Source: Cellulosilyticum lentocellum DSM 5427
GTDB taxonomy: Bacteria; Bacillota; Clostridia; Lachnospirales; Cellulosilyticaceae
Length of the DNA stretch: 64,000 nucleotides
Assembly (NCBI RefSeq): GCF_000178835.2
Contig: NC_015275.1
Span: 3,749,001-3,813,000, forward strand
Reading direction: 5' to 3'
The notes below the pieces were generated by a model. It worked only from the letters and a program-made list of their open reading frames with translations. It was not told the DNA's origin and did no database searches. Of this stretch, positions 15,899-25,082 are shown in pieces (position 1 is the first letter of the stretch; every line of letters begins with the position of its first letter). The position numbers and the translations under genes were made by a program.

Positions 15899-16342
15899 AT
15901 GGAATTTTTAAAATGGCTTTCTATTACTGATCGATATACTAAAATACACTTAGATCGTCAGTTAGCTCCTCTTGGTCTTAATAGTAGCCAACATATGTAT
16001 ATTATGAAAATATGTAATGAACCTGGTATAACACAAGATCGTTTCGTAACGCTTTTTTATATTCATCCAAGTAATATTACCCGTTCCCTTGCTTATTTAG
16101 AAAAAACCGGTTTTATCAAAAAAGAACCTCTCAAAAAAGATAAACGTACTTGCTGCTTATATCCTACAGATAAAGCCCTTGAAGCCAATAAACAAATTCT
16201 CCATATCCAAAAGACATGGTATGAAAAACTTCTTCAGGATTTTTCTGTAGAAGAAAGAGAACTCTTCTTTTCTTTTCTCAATAAAGCTGGAGAAAAAGCG
16301 ATTTTGGAAGTAACCGAAGAAATAGAACTAGAAAATGAATAA
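15899..16342 (+). CDS. MarR-family transcriptional regulator of the MATE pump
   Basis: The 147-residue protein has the MarR winged helix: GLNSSQHMYIMKIC, then FYIHPSNITRSLAYLEKTGFI, then the KDKRTCCLYPTD wing. It is the first gene of a two-gene operon, with the MATE transporter starting 15 bases after its stop. Twin palindromes overlap the promoter (15831-15879), so it probably represses itself and the pump until a ligand binds. A cysteine pair sits in the wing (TCCL), which might allow thiol sensing; that is speculative. The start ATG follows GAGGTG. Confidence 0.88.
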   Translation: MEFLKWLSITDRYTKIHLDRQLAPLGLNSSQHMYIMKICNEPGITQDRFVTLFYIHPSNITRSLAYLEKTGFIKKEPLKKDKRTCCLYPTDKALEANKQILHIQKTWYEKLLQDFSVEERELFFSFLNKAGEKAILEVTEEIELENE

Positions 16343-16357
16343 TACTGAAAGGAAATA

Positions 16358-17761
16358 ATGATGAACGAGATTAGACATGAAAATCCTCTTGGCTATGAAA
16401 AACTCCCCAAGCTTTTAAAAAGTTACGCTATTCCTAGTATCATAGCCATGTTAGTAAGCTCTTTATATAATATTGTTGACCAAATCTTTATTGGCCAAGG
16501 TGTTGGTTATTTGGGAAATGCGGCAACCAATGTAGCCTATCCTCTTACCACCATCTGTCTTTCTATTGCTTTATTAATTGGTATTGGTAGTGCTGCTCGC
16601 TTTTCCTTAGCACTAGGTGCAAAACAAAAGGAAGAAGCTGCACTAGCTGTTGGTAACGCTATTAGCATGATGTTTTTGTTTGGCATCATGTATTTTATAC
16701 TTATTGAAATCTTCTTGCAGCCACTACTTACAGTTTTCGGTAGTACCCCAGATATTATGCCTTATGCTAAGGTCTATACTCGAATTACTGCTCTTGGTAT
16801 GCCACTCCTTATTGTTACCAATGGTATGAGTAATTTAGCTAGAGCCGATGGAAGTCCAAAGTTCTCTATGAGTTGTATGTTAGTAGGTGCCATTATTAAT
16901 ACCCTCCTAGACCCTCTTTTTATTTTTATATTTGATATGGGTATTGCTGGTGCTGCACTTGCCACTATTATAGGACAACTCGTTTCTTTCCTAATGGCTA
17001 TTAGCTACATTCGTCGTTTTAAACATATTACTTTGAAAAAGAGCCACTTTAAGCTTCGAGTACCAGAGTGCCTTAAAATTGCTTCTCTAGGCATGAGTAA
17101 CAGTCTTAATCAGTTAGCTATTACACTTGTTCAAATCGTACTGAACAACTCCCTTATTCACTATGGTTCCCAATCTATTTATGGTAGTGAAATACCACTT
17201 GCATGTAGTGGTATTGTAATGAAAACAAATGCTATCTTGATATCTGTTATTATTGGTATTTCTCAAGGGGCTCAGCCTATTATCAGCTTCAACTATGGTG
17301 CTAAAAATTATGATAGAGTGAGCGGTATCTATAAGCTAGCAGTCAGCTCTAGTTTAGTCATTTCTGTCTTAGGTTTCATTGCCTTTCAATTCTTTCCAAA
17401 ACAAGTTATATCCTTATTTGGAACAGGAGATCAGCTCTACTTTGAGTTTGCAGTTAAATTCATGAGAATCTTCTTATTTATGGTACTTATTAATGGCGTG
17501 CAAATCATCTCCTCTAACTTCTTTGCAGCCATTGGAAAAGCTATTAAAGGCGTTTTCTTATCCCTTTCAAGGCAAGTACTCTTTTTAATCCCTCTCATTC
17601 TTGTACTACCATTCTTCTATGGTATCGATGGGATTTTATTTGCAGCACCAGTAGCCGATGCCTTAGCCTTTTGTGTGACGATTACACTCATTGGCAAAGA
17701 ACTTACTCATATGAAAACATTAAGCACGCAGAAAACACTGCATCTTTCTGCTCAATCTTAA
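16358..17761 (+). CDS. MATE-family multidrug/sodium (or proton) efflux transporter
   Basis: The protein has 467 residues with 12 predicted membrane helices in two six-helix halves. The N-terminal half has the MATE hallmark IVDQIFIGQGVGYLG followed by a variant of the NVAYP loop. MATE proteins sit in the cytoplasmic membrane and swap cationic drugs or metabolites for sodium or protons. It is co-transcribed with the MarR regulator just upstream. Two ATGs (16358 and 16361) are possible starts, and the first is used here. It ends at a perfect terminator. The family is certain; the substrate is not. Confidence 0.92.
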   Translation: MMNEIRHENPLGYEKLPKLLKSYAIPSIIAMLVSSLYNIVDQIFIGQGVGYLGNAATNVAYPLTTICLSIALLIGIGSAARFSLALGAKQKEEAALAVGNAISMMFLFGIMYFILIEIFLQPLLTVFGSTPDIMPYAKVYTRITALGMPLLIVTNGMSNLARADGSPKFSMSCMLVGAIINTLLDPLFIFIFDMGIAGAALATIIGQLVSFLMAISYIRRFKHITLKKSHFKLRVPECLKIASLGMSNSLNQLAITLVQIVLNNSLIHYGSQSIYGSEIPLACSGIVMKTNAILISVIIGISQGAQPIISFNYGAKNYDRVSGIYKLAVSSSLVISVLGFIAFQFFPKQVISLFGTGDQLYFEFAVKFMRIFLFMVLINGVQIISSNFFAAIGKAIKGVFLSLSRQVLFLIPLILVLPFFYGIDGILFAAPVADALAFCVTITLIGKELTHMKTLSTQKTLHLSAQS

Positions 17762-17772
17762 ACCTATACAGT

Positions 17773-17806
17773 AAAAGAGGTTGCTTCTTTAAGCAACCTC
17801 TTTTTA
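17773..17806 (+). terminator. Terminator of the MarR-MATE operon
   Basis: AAAAGAGGTTGCTT (17773-17786) pairs with AAGCAACCTCTTTT (17791-17804) over a four-base loop, followed by T. Confidence 0.92.
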
Positions 17807-17876
17807 ATTTAGCCTAGTTCCTCTTTTTAATTTAGCCTAGTTCCTCTTTTTAATTTAGCCTAGTTCCTCTTTTTAT
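17797..17876 (+). repeat. Tandem repeat of 23 bases, three full copies plus a part
   Basis: Units at 17797-17819, 17820-17842 and 17843-17865 are identical, and a partial unit runs 17866-17876. Each starts CCTCTTTTTAA and ends AGCCTAGTT. The first unit shares its start with the 3' arm and T-run of the MATE terminator, so the array grew out of the terminator tail. The rest of the gap to 18071 holds nothing I can identify. Confidence 0.9.
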
Positions 17877-18070
17877 TTTACCAAAATCTGATTATAACTC
17901 AGTATCTACTTTTCTTTATCTAATATAATCTTGTAAAAACTCTCCTAAGTTTAAACCTTTCTTGATGAACCATTTGCTCTTGATAAGATTTCACTTTTTA
18001 ATGATGAGCCTAAACTATCTTATTTCTTGTTATTAGTATCTATTAATATGGTATGCTTTACTTAAAGGCA

Positions 18071-21000
18071 CTAAACAAATAAGCTTAATTGGTTACTTCC
18101 TAAGATACTGAGTGCCACTGGATCATTGTCCATAAAGTATGCTTTTTTAATTTCTTGTTCCTTAGAGAAAACAGAAGTTCTTTGATCTAAAGTACTTCTT
18201 AACTTACAGCTATAAACAATTGGGAAGTATCTTCTAATGAAGTCCCCTTCTGAATGGGCTGTAAGGGCAATAATTTGGAAACCAAGTTGTTTCGCAATAA
18301 AAAATACTGGTTCTAAGACATGCCCACTAGATGCCTTACCAAATGGATTATCTAGAATAACAGCACGGCTTACTTTTTGCTCTTCACTTTGGATATTTTG
18401 TTTCTTCTCAGCTAGATAGTTGAGAATGCCTAGGTAAAGTGCCATGTTTTTACTCCATTTTTCTCCTCCTGACCATTTATTAGAGGTTTCCCAAGAGTAT
18501 TTTTGGCTACTAATATCACCAATGTTACTTACCTTACGGCATCTTACACGAATAGCATCATTACCCATGACTACTTTTAATAAACTTCTAAGCTTAAATT
18601 GCTCTTTAATATATTTCTTGATTTTCCCAGTGTCTTCTTTTCCTGTATCATCTAAGAAGCTATCCCCGTCAATATCATCTAGTAAGTTATAAATATGGGT
18701 ACGAATCTTTTCTTTTCCACTGTCTTCTTGCCAGCTTGGAATGACAAACTCATAAATGTTTTTCCAACCTTCTTCTGTATTCACTCTTGTATTTTTAGGA
18801 ATCTCTGTTAATTCACTTGCTACTGTTTTTAAGTAAGCATAAAGGTGAATAATAAATTGTGAAATCTGCTGATCTTGATCTATCAGATCTCTTTCTAATA
18901 TAGTTAACGTATGGTTAATACGTTCTACGATATTTTCTTTCCATACCACTAATGCATCATAATCTTGCTTTTGTGTAATGCCTTGCACCGCCATGTTTCT
19001 AAGCTTACTATCTCTAATTTCTCTCTGGCAGAATAGCTTAAAATCAATTTGCTTCTCTTCTACTACCTTTTTACCTGCTTCAACACCATTTTTAAGCTGT
19101 TGTAAACTTTCAAGTAAATGACTTACGATTACTCTTACCTTTAGGTCATATATAAACTCTTGCTCCACTGCTTCATCTAGGATACCTACCTTTACTTCTG
19201 GGGCACAATACCCAAAAAGCTCATCTTTTTTATCCATTTGCTGCTTGTTATCTAAAATAAACTTAAGTTCACGTTCTAACCCTGCAGTTTGTTTAACTAA
19301 ATATTTTTCTTTCTCTGCTAGCTCAACTTGTGTTCTTAATAATCGTTCTTTATCTTGCAAGGATTGTGTAGCTTCTTCACTGATCACACCATAACTTACT
19401 TCATAAGCTTCTTTTTTACTTTGATACTCTTGCTCTTTTTTATCAAAGTCTGTTTTCATTAATTTAACCTGCTCATCTAATTCCTCTAGTTGTTTTCTTA
19501 CTTCTATGAGTTCTTCAGATAATCGGTCCATTTCCTGTGCATAAGCTTCTCTATATACTGGAATACTTTCTAAGCGTTTTTCTCTTTCTGCTTGCTCCTG
19601 ACGGAAGCTCTTTTCATTTTCTTCATATACCTTTTGATTGTGTTTTAAGAGACTTTCAATTTCACTATGGCCTTTTTGCTTATTGTCTAGGGCTTCTTTT
19701 AACTGTTCCTGCTTATCTCTTAAATAGACAATATCCTTATTAGAATAAATAGCTTTTTCGTCTTTTACTTCTTTATAAAGTGGATCATCTACTATACGAC
19801 TTTCACTACTTCTTAGAAGGCTATAATTTTCTTTGGCTTCTTCTAAAGCTTCAAGGGTATTTCTTAAGGCATATTCCACTTTACTATACGCACTTTCTTC
19901 TTCTTTAATGGTCTCTTGAAGCATTTTAATACGTACCTCTTCTTTATCGCATTCCTCTTTAATGCCTAAATACTCTGTTGCTTTCTCCACATAGCCTTGT
20001 AATCTATTTTTTTCTTCTACTTCTTTTCTTAACGTTTCACTCGTTAACTTTGCTTCCTTCTGGGCCTTCATTAACTTATCTTTAGCATCTTCCATGTTTC
20101 GGACAAGTTCCATTTCTTGTCTTTTAAACCCATCACTTTCTTCTCTTAAGCTCGCATGCTTTTCATGAGAATAGGTTTCAAGGAAACTCTTGACCTTTTC
20201 TAAAGTTTGGTCTATTTCTCGTAATTCATTTTCCTTTTGCCTGCGATATGCCATAGCTTCTTCTAAAGCTTTACCCGCTTCTCTCTTATGCATTTCAAAA
20301 AATGTGGTCTGCATATTCTCACTCCAAGCAGTTGGATAAATAAGACTTTCCACCTGCTTTTCTTGTTCTAACAGTGCCCTAGCCTCTGATAAGGTAACCA
20401 CACCTACTGGATAAGTCATCTTTGCTGTTTGTTCCTCTAATAAGCTGATGAGCTCACGCTCACTGCCATCTGATACAACTACTAGCTGTGCCCATTTCGG
20501 CTGAGTATACATCTTTTGTTTCAGCTCTTTATCTTCTAAACTTGCAATAAAAGCTGTTCCTGTTTGTAAAAAGCTAAACTGATTCATCCATTTTTCTACC
20601 CAAAGCTCAAGAAGTGGTTCAACTGTAAAGAAATCACATCCCTCATAGTTTTCTAGGAAATGTGAGTGACGTCTTTCAAGTAAGAGTGCCTCTTCTTTTT
20701 CTCTTATAAGTTTTTCTACTTGTTCTTCTAAAGCTGTTATCACTTGACTAGACTTTAAATAAATAGAAGATAAATGATAAAAGGCTGGTAAAACTTTTTT
20801 AATCTCCACAAGAATCTTCTCATGAGCTTCTTCTAGCTGCTGAAGCTGCATGCTGGTTCTACTTGCTTCTCTTAGCACCTTAGTATGCTTATTCGTGCTT
20901 TCACCAATAATTTGGTTAAGCTCTACTTGGCGCTCTTCTAATACCCTTAAGTTTTGTGCTAATTTAAGCTTACTTTCTTCAATTTCTGCTAAACGGCTCT

Positions 21001-22495
21001 TCCACTTTTTCTCTTGCCCTTCAATATCCTCACTAGCGCCTTGTGCTACAATTAGCATTTTAATCTGATTCATTTGCTTTTCTTGATGCTCTAGCTTACC
21101 AATGAGCTTACTTGCATCACCTCTAAGCTTCTGAAGCTTTTCACCAAGCTGTTTCTTTTCTTTCTCTTGTTCTTGCTGCTCTTCTAAATAGCGTTCCTTT
21201 TCTCTCTCACAGTGGCCTAGCTCTTTTTGAAGCATCACTAATTGCTCTTCAAAATAGCCTTTGATTTCTCCTCTATTTTCTTCTAAGGCTTCTTTTATTG
21301 CTTCTACTTCTGTATCTTCACCTAATAAAGCTAGCTGTTCCTCATAAAGTTTAATTTTCGCCCGTGCTTCATTCATATTGTTTTGGAATCTAGAAAGCTT
21401 GAGGGCATGACGCCTTTTTTCCTTTTCTTCTTTTTTTTCTTTTGCTTTTTCATAGGCTTCATTTTCTTTTTCATAGCTTAGTCTAGCTTCATCTAAGGCT
21501 TCTTTAGCCTCTTCTACTTCAATAAGTGCTATCTCTTTTTGCAGCACTCTCTTCTTAGTCTCTAATTGTTTCTTCTCTGTGTCACAGGCTGTAAGTTTTT
21601 CCCTTGTCTGTGCTTCTTTATCCTCAATAAGCAGCCAAAGTGCCTTTGCCTCTTCTTTTTTAGCTTCATATTCTTTGACCTTTTGATTATACATGCTAAA
21701 GCTTGTTACATAAGATTCGATTTCAGCTTTGATTTTTTCACTTTCCTTAATGCTACGCTCTAATTGTTTATGCTTATTAAAATGCTCTCTTTGACTTTCA
21801 AAGGTCCCTGCGAACTCTTGGGCTCCCTTCCCTACTAGGCCTTCTTCCACTGTTGGTAAAAGTAATTTCTCAACTAAGTCTGAAGTCGTTTTACAGCCAT
21901 CAAAGAAAGCTTCAACAGACCCCTCTCCCCCATTAATGACTGTAATACTGCGCCATTCTTCAGGGATAATTTTAAAAGCTGCTTCGATATATTGATGAAA
22001 TTCTTTAGTGGTCACAAAAGTTTTAGCTGCTATATGCTCTTTGCTCATTTTCTGGTAGTATTCATTCATCTCTACCCTTGTTGCTGCTCTTGTTACGCCT
22101 TCTTCTTCCCTTGTAAAAGGGAGGCCTTCAATATTATCCTTATCTTCTACACCATATTCATAAGCATATTTATAAGATTTAAGCTCATTATTTTGAAGAT
22201 AAAGGGTTACTGCTGTTAGTGCATAGCGTCTTGGTTTATTACTTATAATCCATTCGATAGCAATATGTGCTGCATTTCCCTCTAGAACAAAGGTTTCTTT
22301 TGCTTTACGTTCTCCTAGGTCTGTGTGAGGCAAAATAGCTTGAAGGGCTGCTTGAATAAACACAGTTTTTCCCCCACCATTTTCAAGCAAAATGGCTGTA
22401 TTATGCCCTGCACAAGTGAATACCTCGTCATTATAGCGTTTTCCGCCATTTTCATAAATTACATTTGTATATCTGATTTTAGAAATTGATGCCAT
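18071..22495 (-). CDS. SMC-like ATPase of a JetABC/MukFEB-type complex (JetC/MukB-like)
   Basis: The 1474-residue protein has split ATPase head halves at each end. The N-terminal P-loop is LLENGGGKT with K43. Long coiled coils run about 230-560 and 750-1170. A globular hinge-like part lies at about 565-730. The C-terminal head has signature WSGGEKWSKN (SGGE 1342-1345) and Walker B AVILDNPFG (D1382), followed by TAHSEGDFIRRYF. The residue after the Walker B aspartate is Asn, not the Glu of classical SMC proteins. Its place after two smaller genes matches Wadjet JetC, MksB or MukB, which load on and extrude DNA. Whether this works in plasmid defence or chromosome packing cannot be settled. The start follows AAGGA. 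Confidence 0.82.
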   Translation of the reverse strand: MASISKIRYTNVIYENGGKRYNDEVFTCAGHNTAILLENGGGKTVFIQAALQAILPHTDLGERKAKETFVLEGNAAHIAIEWIISNKPRRYALTAVTLYLQNNELKSYKYAYEYGVEDKDNIEGLPFTREEEGVTRAATRVEMNEYYQKMSKEHIAAKTFVTTKEFHQYIEAAFKIIPEEWRSITVINGGEGSVEAFFDGCKTTSDLVEKLLLPTVEEGLVGKGAQEFAGTFESQREHFNKHKQLERSIKESEKIKAEIESYVTSFSMYNQKVKEYEAKKEEAKALWLLIEDKEAQTREKLTACDTEKKQLETKKRVLQKEIALIEVEEAKEALDEARLSYEKENEAYEKAKEKKEEKEKRRHALKLSRFQNNMNEARAKIKLYEEQLALLGEDTEVEAIKEALEENRGEIKGYFEEQLVMLQKELGHCEREKERYLEEQQEQEKEKKQLGEKLQKLRGDASKLIGKLEHQEKQMNQIKMLIVAQGASEDIEGQEKKWKSRLAEIEESKLKLAQNLRVLEERQVELNQIIGESTNKHTKVLREASRTSMQLQQLEEAHEKILVEIKKVLPAFYHLSSIYLKSSQVITALEEQVEKLIREKEEALLLERRHSHFLENYEGCDFFTVEPLLELWVEKWMNQFSFLQTGTAFIASLEDKELKQKMYTQPKWAQLVVVSDGSERELISLLEEQTAKMTYPVGVVTLSEARALLEQEKQVESLIYPTAWSENMQTTFFEMHKREAGKALEEAMAYRRQKENELREIDQTLEKVKSFLETYSHEKHASLREESDGFKRQEMELVRNMEDAKDKLMKAQKEAKLTSETLRKEVEEKNRLQGYVEKATEYLGIKEECDKEEVRIKMLQETIKEEESAYSKVEYALRNTLEALEEAKENYSLLRSSESRIVDDPLYKEVKDEKAIYSNKDIVYLRDKQEQLKEALDNKQKGHSEIESLLKHNQKVYEENEKSFRQEQAEREKRLESIPVYREAYAQEMDRLSEELIEVRKQLEELDEQVKLMKTDFDKKEQEYQSKKEAYEVSYGVISEEATQSLQDKERLLRTQVELAEKEKYLVKQTAGLERELKFILDNKQQMDKKDELFGYCAPEVKVGILDEAVEQEFIYDLKVRVIVSHLLESLQQLKNGVEAGKKVVEEKQIDFKLFCQREIRDSKLRNMAVQGITQKQDYDALVVWKENIVERINHTLTILERDLIDQDQQISQFIIHLYAYLKTVASELTEIPKNTRVNTEEGWKNIYEFVIPSWQEDSGKEKIRTHIYNLLDDIDGDSFLDDTGKEDTGKIKKYIKEQFKLRSLLKVVMGNDAIRVRCRKVSNIGDISSQKYSWETSNKWSGGEKWSKNMALYLGILNYLAEKKQNIQSEEQKVSRAVILDNPFGKASSGHVLEPVFFIAKQLGFQIIALTAHSEGDFIRRYFPIVYSCKLRSTLDQRTSVFSKEQEIKKAYFMDNDPVALSILGSNQLSLFV

Positions 22496-22512
22496 TTGTA
22501 TTGTCCTTCTTT

Positions 22513-23229
22513 CTAGCTATACTGATAAATAAAATCTAATATTCCTCGGTTATACTCATAATCCATATAATAACGCTGAATAATGACCTTTGTTTTCTCA
22601 GTGATTTCTATCTCGTAATTCCCGATGTCTTTAATCATATCCTGCTTCTCTAAGAACTGCTTCGTCATATTTAAAAAGCTGATACGACTTGCTGTTACGC
22701 CTGTTAGCTTTTTGGCTTTTTCTTTTACATCATCTAGTGCTAACCATTTTTCTAAGATTTTGATCCAGTTGTATTCTTGTTCTTCTTCAATCTTTTGAAG
22801 CACTTCTTTATCTATTTGAGCAAGGGTTTCCATTCTGGTATTAACAGCTTCTAGCCACTCCTCCATCCCTATAAATACTCTTGTTGGCTCCTTGGTTTGA
22901 TAACTGTTATAAAATTCTCCTAATAAAATGATTGTTGCTACATACATTAAATAAATATCTAAGTTAGTGGCATTATTAGGTAGATAAAGCTTCTTAATGG
23001 TTTCATTGCTCATATGAAAAGGTGAGCTACTTGCAATAGGTACTAAATATACCTGTTCTCCAGCAATAATAATCGTTGCATAATCCTGGGCTGCAAACTG
23101 ATTCATCAGTTCTTCTATATGTTCCTCTCTTGTATAAGCTCTCATTTCTCCTAAGGAGCTGGCTCCTTCTACTGCTAGCTTGCTATAAAGTTTGTAAGCT
23201 TCTAAGATTTCCTCATTTCTATAGTTCAT
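22513..23229 (-). CDS. JetB/MukE-like accessory subunit (DUF6063-type)
   Basis: The protein has 238 residues from the ATG at 23229; a GTG three codons earlier is too close to its ribosome site. It is soluble and mixed alpha/beta. It reads like the winged-helix KITE-type subunits that bridge kleisin and SMC head in JetB, MukE and MksE. I think of DUF6063 from memory, without a search. It overlaps the stop of the upstream kleisin-like gene and ends 17 bases before the SMC-like gene, so the three are one operon. Expected role: dimeric regulator of the SMC complex that also contacts DNA. Confidence 0.65.
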   Translation of the reverse strand: MNYRNEEILEAYKLYSKLAVEGASSLGEMRAYTREEHIEELMNQFAAQDYATIIIAGEQVYLVPIASSSPFHMSNETIKKLYLPNNATNLDIYLMYVATIILLGEFYNSYQTKEPTRVFIGMEEWLEAVNTRMETLAQIDKEVLQKIEEEQEYNWIKILEKWLALDDVKEKAKKLTGVTASRISFLNMTKQFLEKQDMIKDIGNYEIEITEKTKVIIQRYYMDYEYNRGILDFIYQYS

Positions 23230-24736
23230 TTCTCTCACCTTCTTTTTGTCTCATTGTAATGTCAATTAACATATTTTTAATTTCAAAACGGGGTACTTTC
23301 TGCACGGTTCCTTCATATTCCATAACCTTAATACTGTTGGTTATGCCACCTAAAGCTTCCTTGATGCCATTTAATAGACTTTCTTCATCTAAATTCTCCA
23401 ATACAATCGGTGACTTTTGATGTAAAATCATCCACATGTCATAAAAAAGTCTTTGCTCTAACCACTCAGGTCTTAATCCTTCTATCTGATTACAAATGTC
23501 TTCTAAAGTTACAACGCTTTTTTCTTCAAATAATGGGATAAGCTCACTCATCACTTCTTTAAAATACTGACCTATCTTAGATTTGCCTTTACTTATTTCT
23601 TCCTCTGTTGCTCCGTAGGTAAAGGCCTTACCCTTATCTACTTCTCCTACTCTTTCAATTCGTTGCTTATAAAAGATACTCATTGGATGCCAAAGTTTAG
23701 CACGTTCCAGATTAAGGAAAGGTTCTATAAAGGTGCTACTTGTGCAAAGTGGCATGGGTTTTCCCATAAGTGCATCCACAATTTCTTGTTCAAAGTTAAA
23801 ACTATCGATCCCAATGTAATAAAGCGACTGCTGTGCTGCATCTAATGCATGGGTTCTTAGGGCAATACTTTCTTGTAAAAGTTTACTATGCTCATGATGG
23901 ACCTCTTCTAACCTATTATCAATTTTCAAGATGAATTCATAAGCCTTTTTATCTTTCGCATTATCTAGCTTATACTTTAAGCTATCCTTCGTTAATCTTA
24001 CAAATTCATGAAGCTCTTCAAACTCCTCATTTTCTCTTATTAGCCTTAAATTAATATCTTCAATCAGCTTCTTATATCTTGTATAAGTTTCTTCCGACAC
24101 AATGCTACGACTCACTTCATGTTTAATTTTAGCTAAGCGTTCTGTCAGTGCTTCAGCGGATAAATCCATCTCATCTAACTGTCTAAGAGAGCCCATGAAC
24201 TCGCCTTTTTCAAGCTGTTTACGAAGGAGTAATTGATTAATTGAAATTTGAAATTCACTAAAGTATTCTCTACTTGAAAAAATAAGCTCTAAACCTTGCT
24301 CATCTAAAGTATAATATTGGGTGTTGGATTTCAAATCTGAACGTGCAGCTTTTAAAATAGAATAGTAGACCGTTTCCTCTTGCCCTGTTTCCCAATTATA
24401 AAAGCTCCTACTATTACGTTTACCATTGGATGGCCTATAGACCTCTATAATCTCTCTAGCTAATTCCTCAAAACCTGCTTCATCTAAGTTAATTTTTTCA
24501 TGACATACTTCATATAAAAATAAAGCAAGTTCTCGTGCGCCACTTGTCTTATGACGCATAATCATATTTTCAAAGAAGAATAATAAGGTGAGCATGCCTA
24601 ACTCATAATAAGGAAGCTCATTCCCACTTCTATCTTTTCCTTTCTTTCTATCTAAACGATGTAAGGGTTCATAAATGGCAAGCCTCTTCATACGCTCACC
24701 AAACTGTTCCATTACACTCCTTGCTTCAATACTCAT
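23219..24736 (-). CDS. JetA/MukF-like kleisin subunit of SMC-type complex
   Basis: The protein has 505 residues from the ATG at 24736, eight bases after GGAGG; the frame is open five more codons to an unlikely TTG. It is largely helical, with an N-terminal helical domain (LGMLTLLFFFENMIMRH). A charged helical middle follows (about 195-300), then a C-terminal part ending IDITMRQKEG. Size, position and helical make-up fit the kleisin of Wadjet (JetA), MksF or MukF, which closes the ring between SMC heads. It heads the three-gene operon. The usual fourth Wadjet gene, the TOPRIM-type nuclease jetD, is not on either side here. Confidence 0.65.
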   Translation of the reverse strand: MSIEARSVMEQFGERMKRLAIYEPLHRLDRKKGKDRSGNELPYYELGMLTLLFFFENMIMRHKTSGARELALFLYEVCHEKINLDEAGFEELAREIIEVYRPSNGKRNSRSFYNWETGQEETVYYSILKAARSDLKSNTQYYTLDEQGLELIFSSREYFSEFQISINQLLLRKQLEKGEFMGSLRQLDEMDLSAEALTERLAKIKHEVSRSIVSEETYTRYKKLIEDINLRLIRENEEFEELHEFVRLTKDSLKYKLDNAKDKKAYEFILKIDNRLEEVHHEHSKLLQESIALRTHALDAAQQSLYYIGIDSFNFEQEIVDALMGKPMPLCTSSTFIEPFLNLERAKLWHPMSIFYKQRIERVGEVDKGKAFTYGATEEEISKGKSKIGQYFKEVMSELIPLFEEKSVVTLEDICNQIEGLRPEWLEQRLFYDMWMILHQKSPIVLENLDEESLLNGIKEALGGITNSIKVMEYEGTVQKVPRFEIKNMLIDITMRQKEGERNEL

Positions 24737-24751
24737 TCTAGCTGCCTCCAA

Positions 24752-25023
24752 AAGTCAAAGTTAAAATATGTGCCTCTCATTATACTACAAAATCAGCTAG
24801 AGTTAGCATGACCACTTAGGTTTCATTCTATTAAAAATATTGTTTACAATCCTGATAATACTAAGGTTTAATGGATGAATTCAATAGAATATAGACTCAA
24901 CCTCTTAGCTGCATAAAGAAATAGCATAGTACTCTAGAACTACTACGCTATAAAGTCAAACTTATTGGGATCACATCAGAATAGAACCATTCAACTTCTT
25001 TTCAATGATTTCTTTATTCACAT
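24752..25023. other. Gap between SMC operon and treC terminator; nothing identified
   Basis: About 270 bases of AT-rich DNA. It must contain the promoter of the SMC-type operon, but no convincing -35/-10 pair stands out. A GAATTCAATAGAATATAGACTC stretch has no clear symmetry. Confidence 0.4.
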
Positions 25024-25066
25024 AAAAATAGTCCCTCTCCATTTTCTTATGGGATAGGGACTATTT
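25024..25066 (-). terminator. Terminator of the trehalose operon
   Basis: AAATAGTCCCT (25026-25036) pairs with AGGGACTATTT (25056-25066). On the minus strand it is followed by TTTT. It lies shortly after the treC stop. Confidence 0.85.
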
Positions 25067-25082
25067 CCTCTAGAACTATAAT

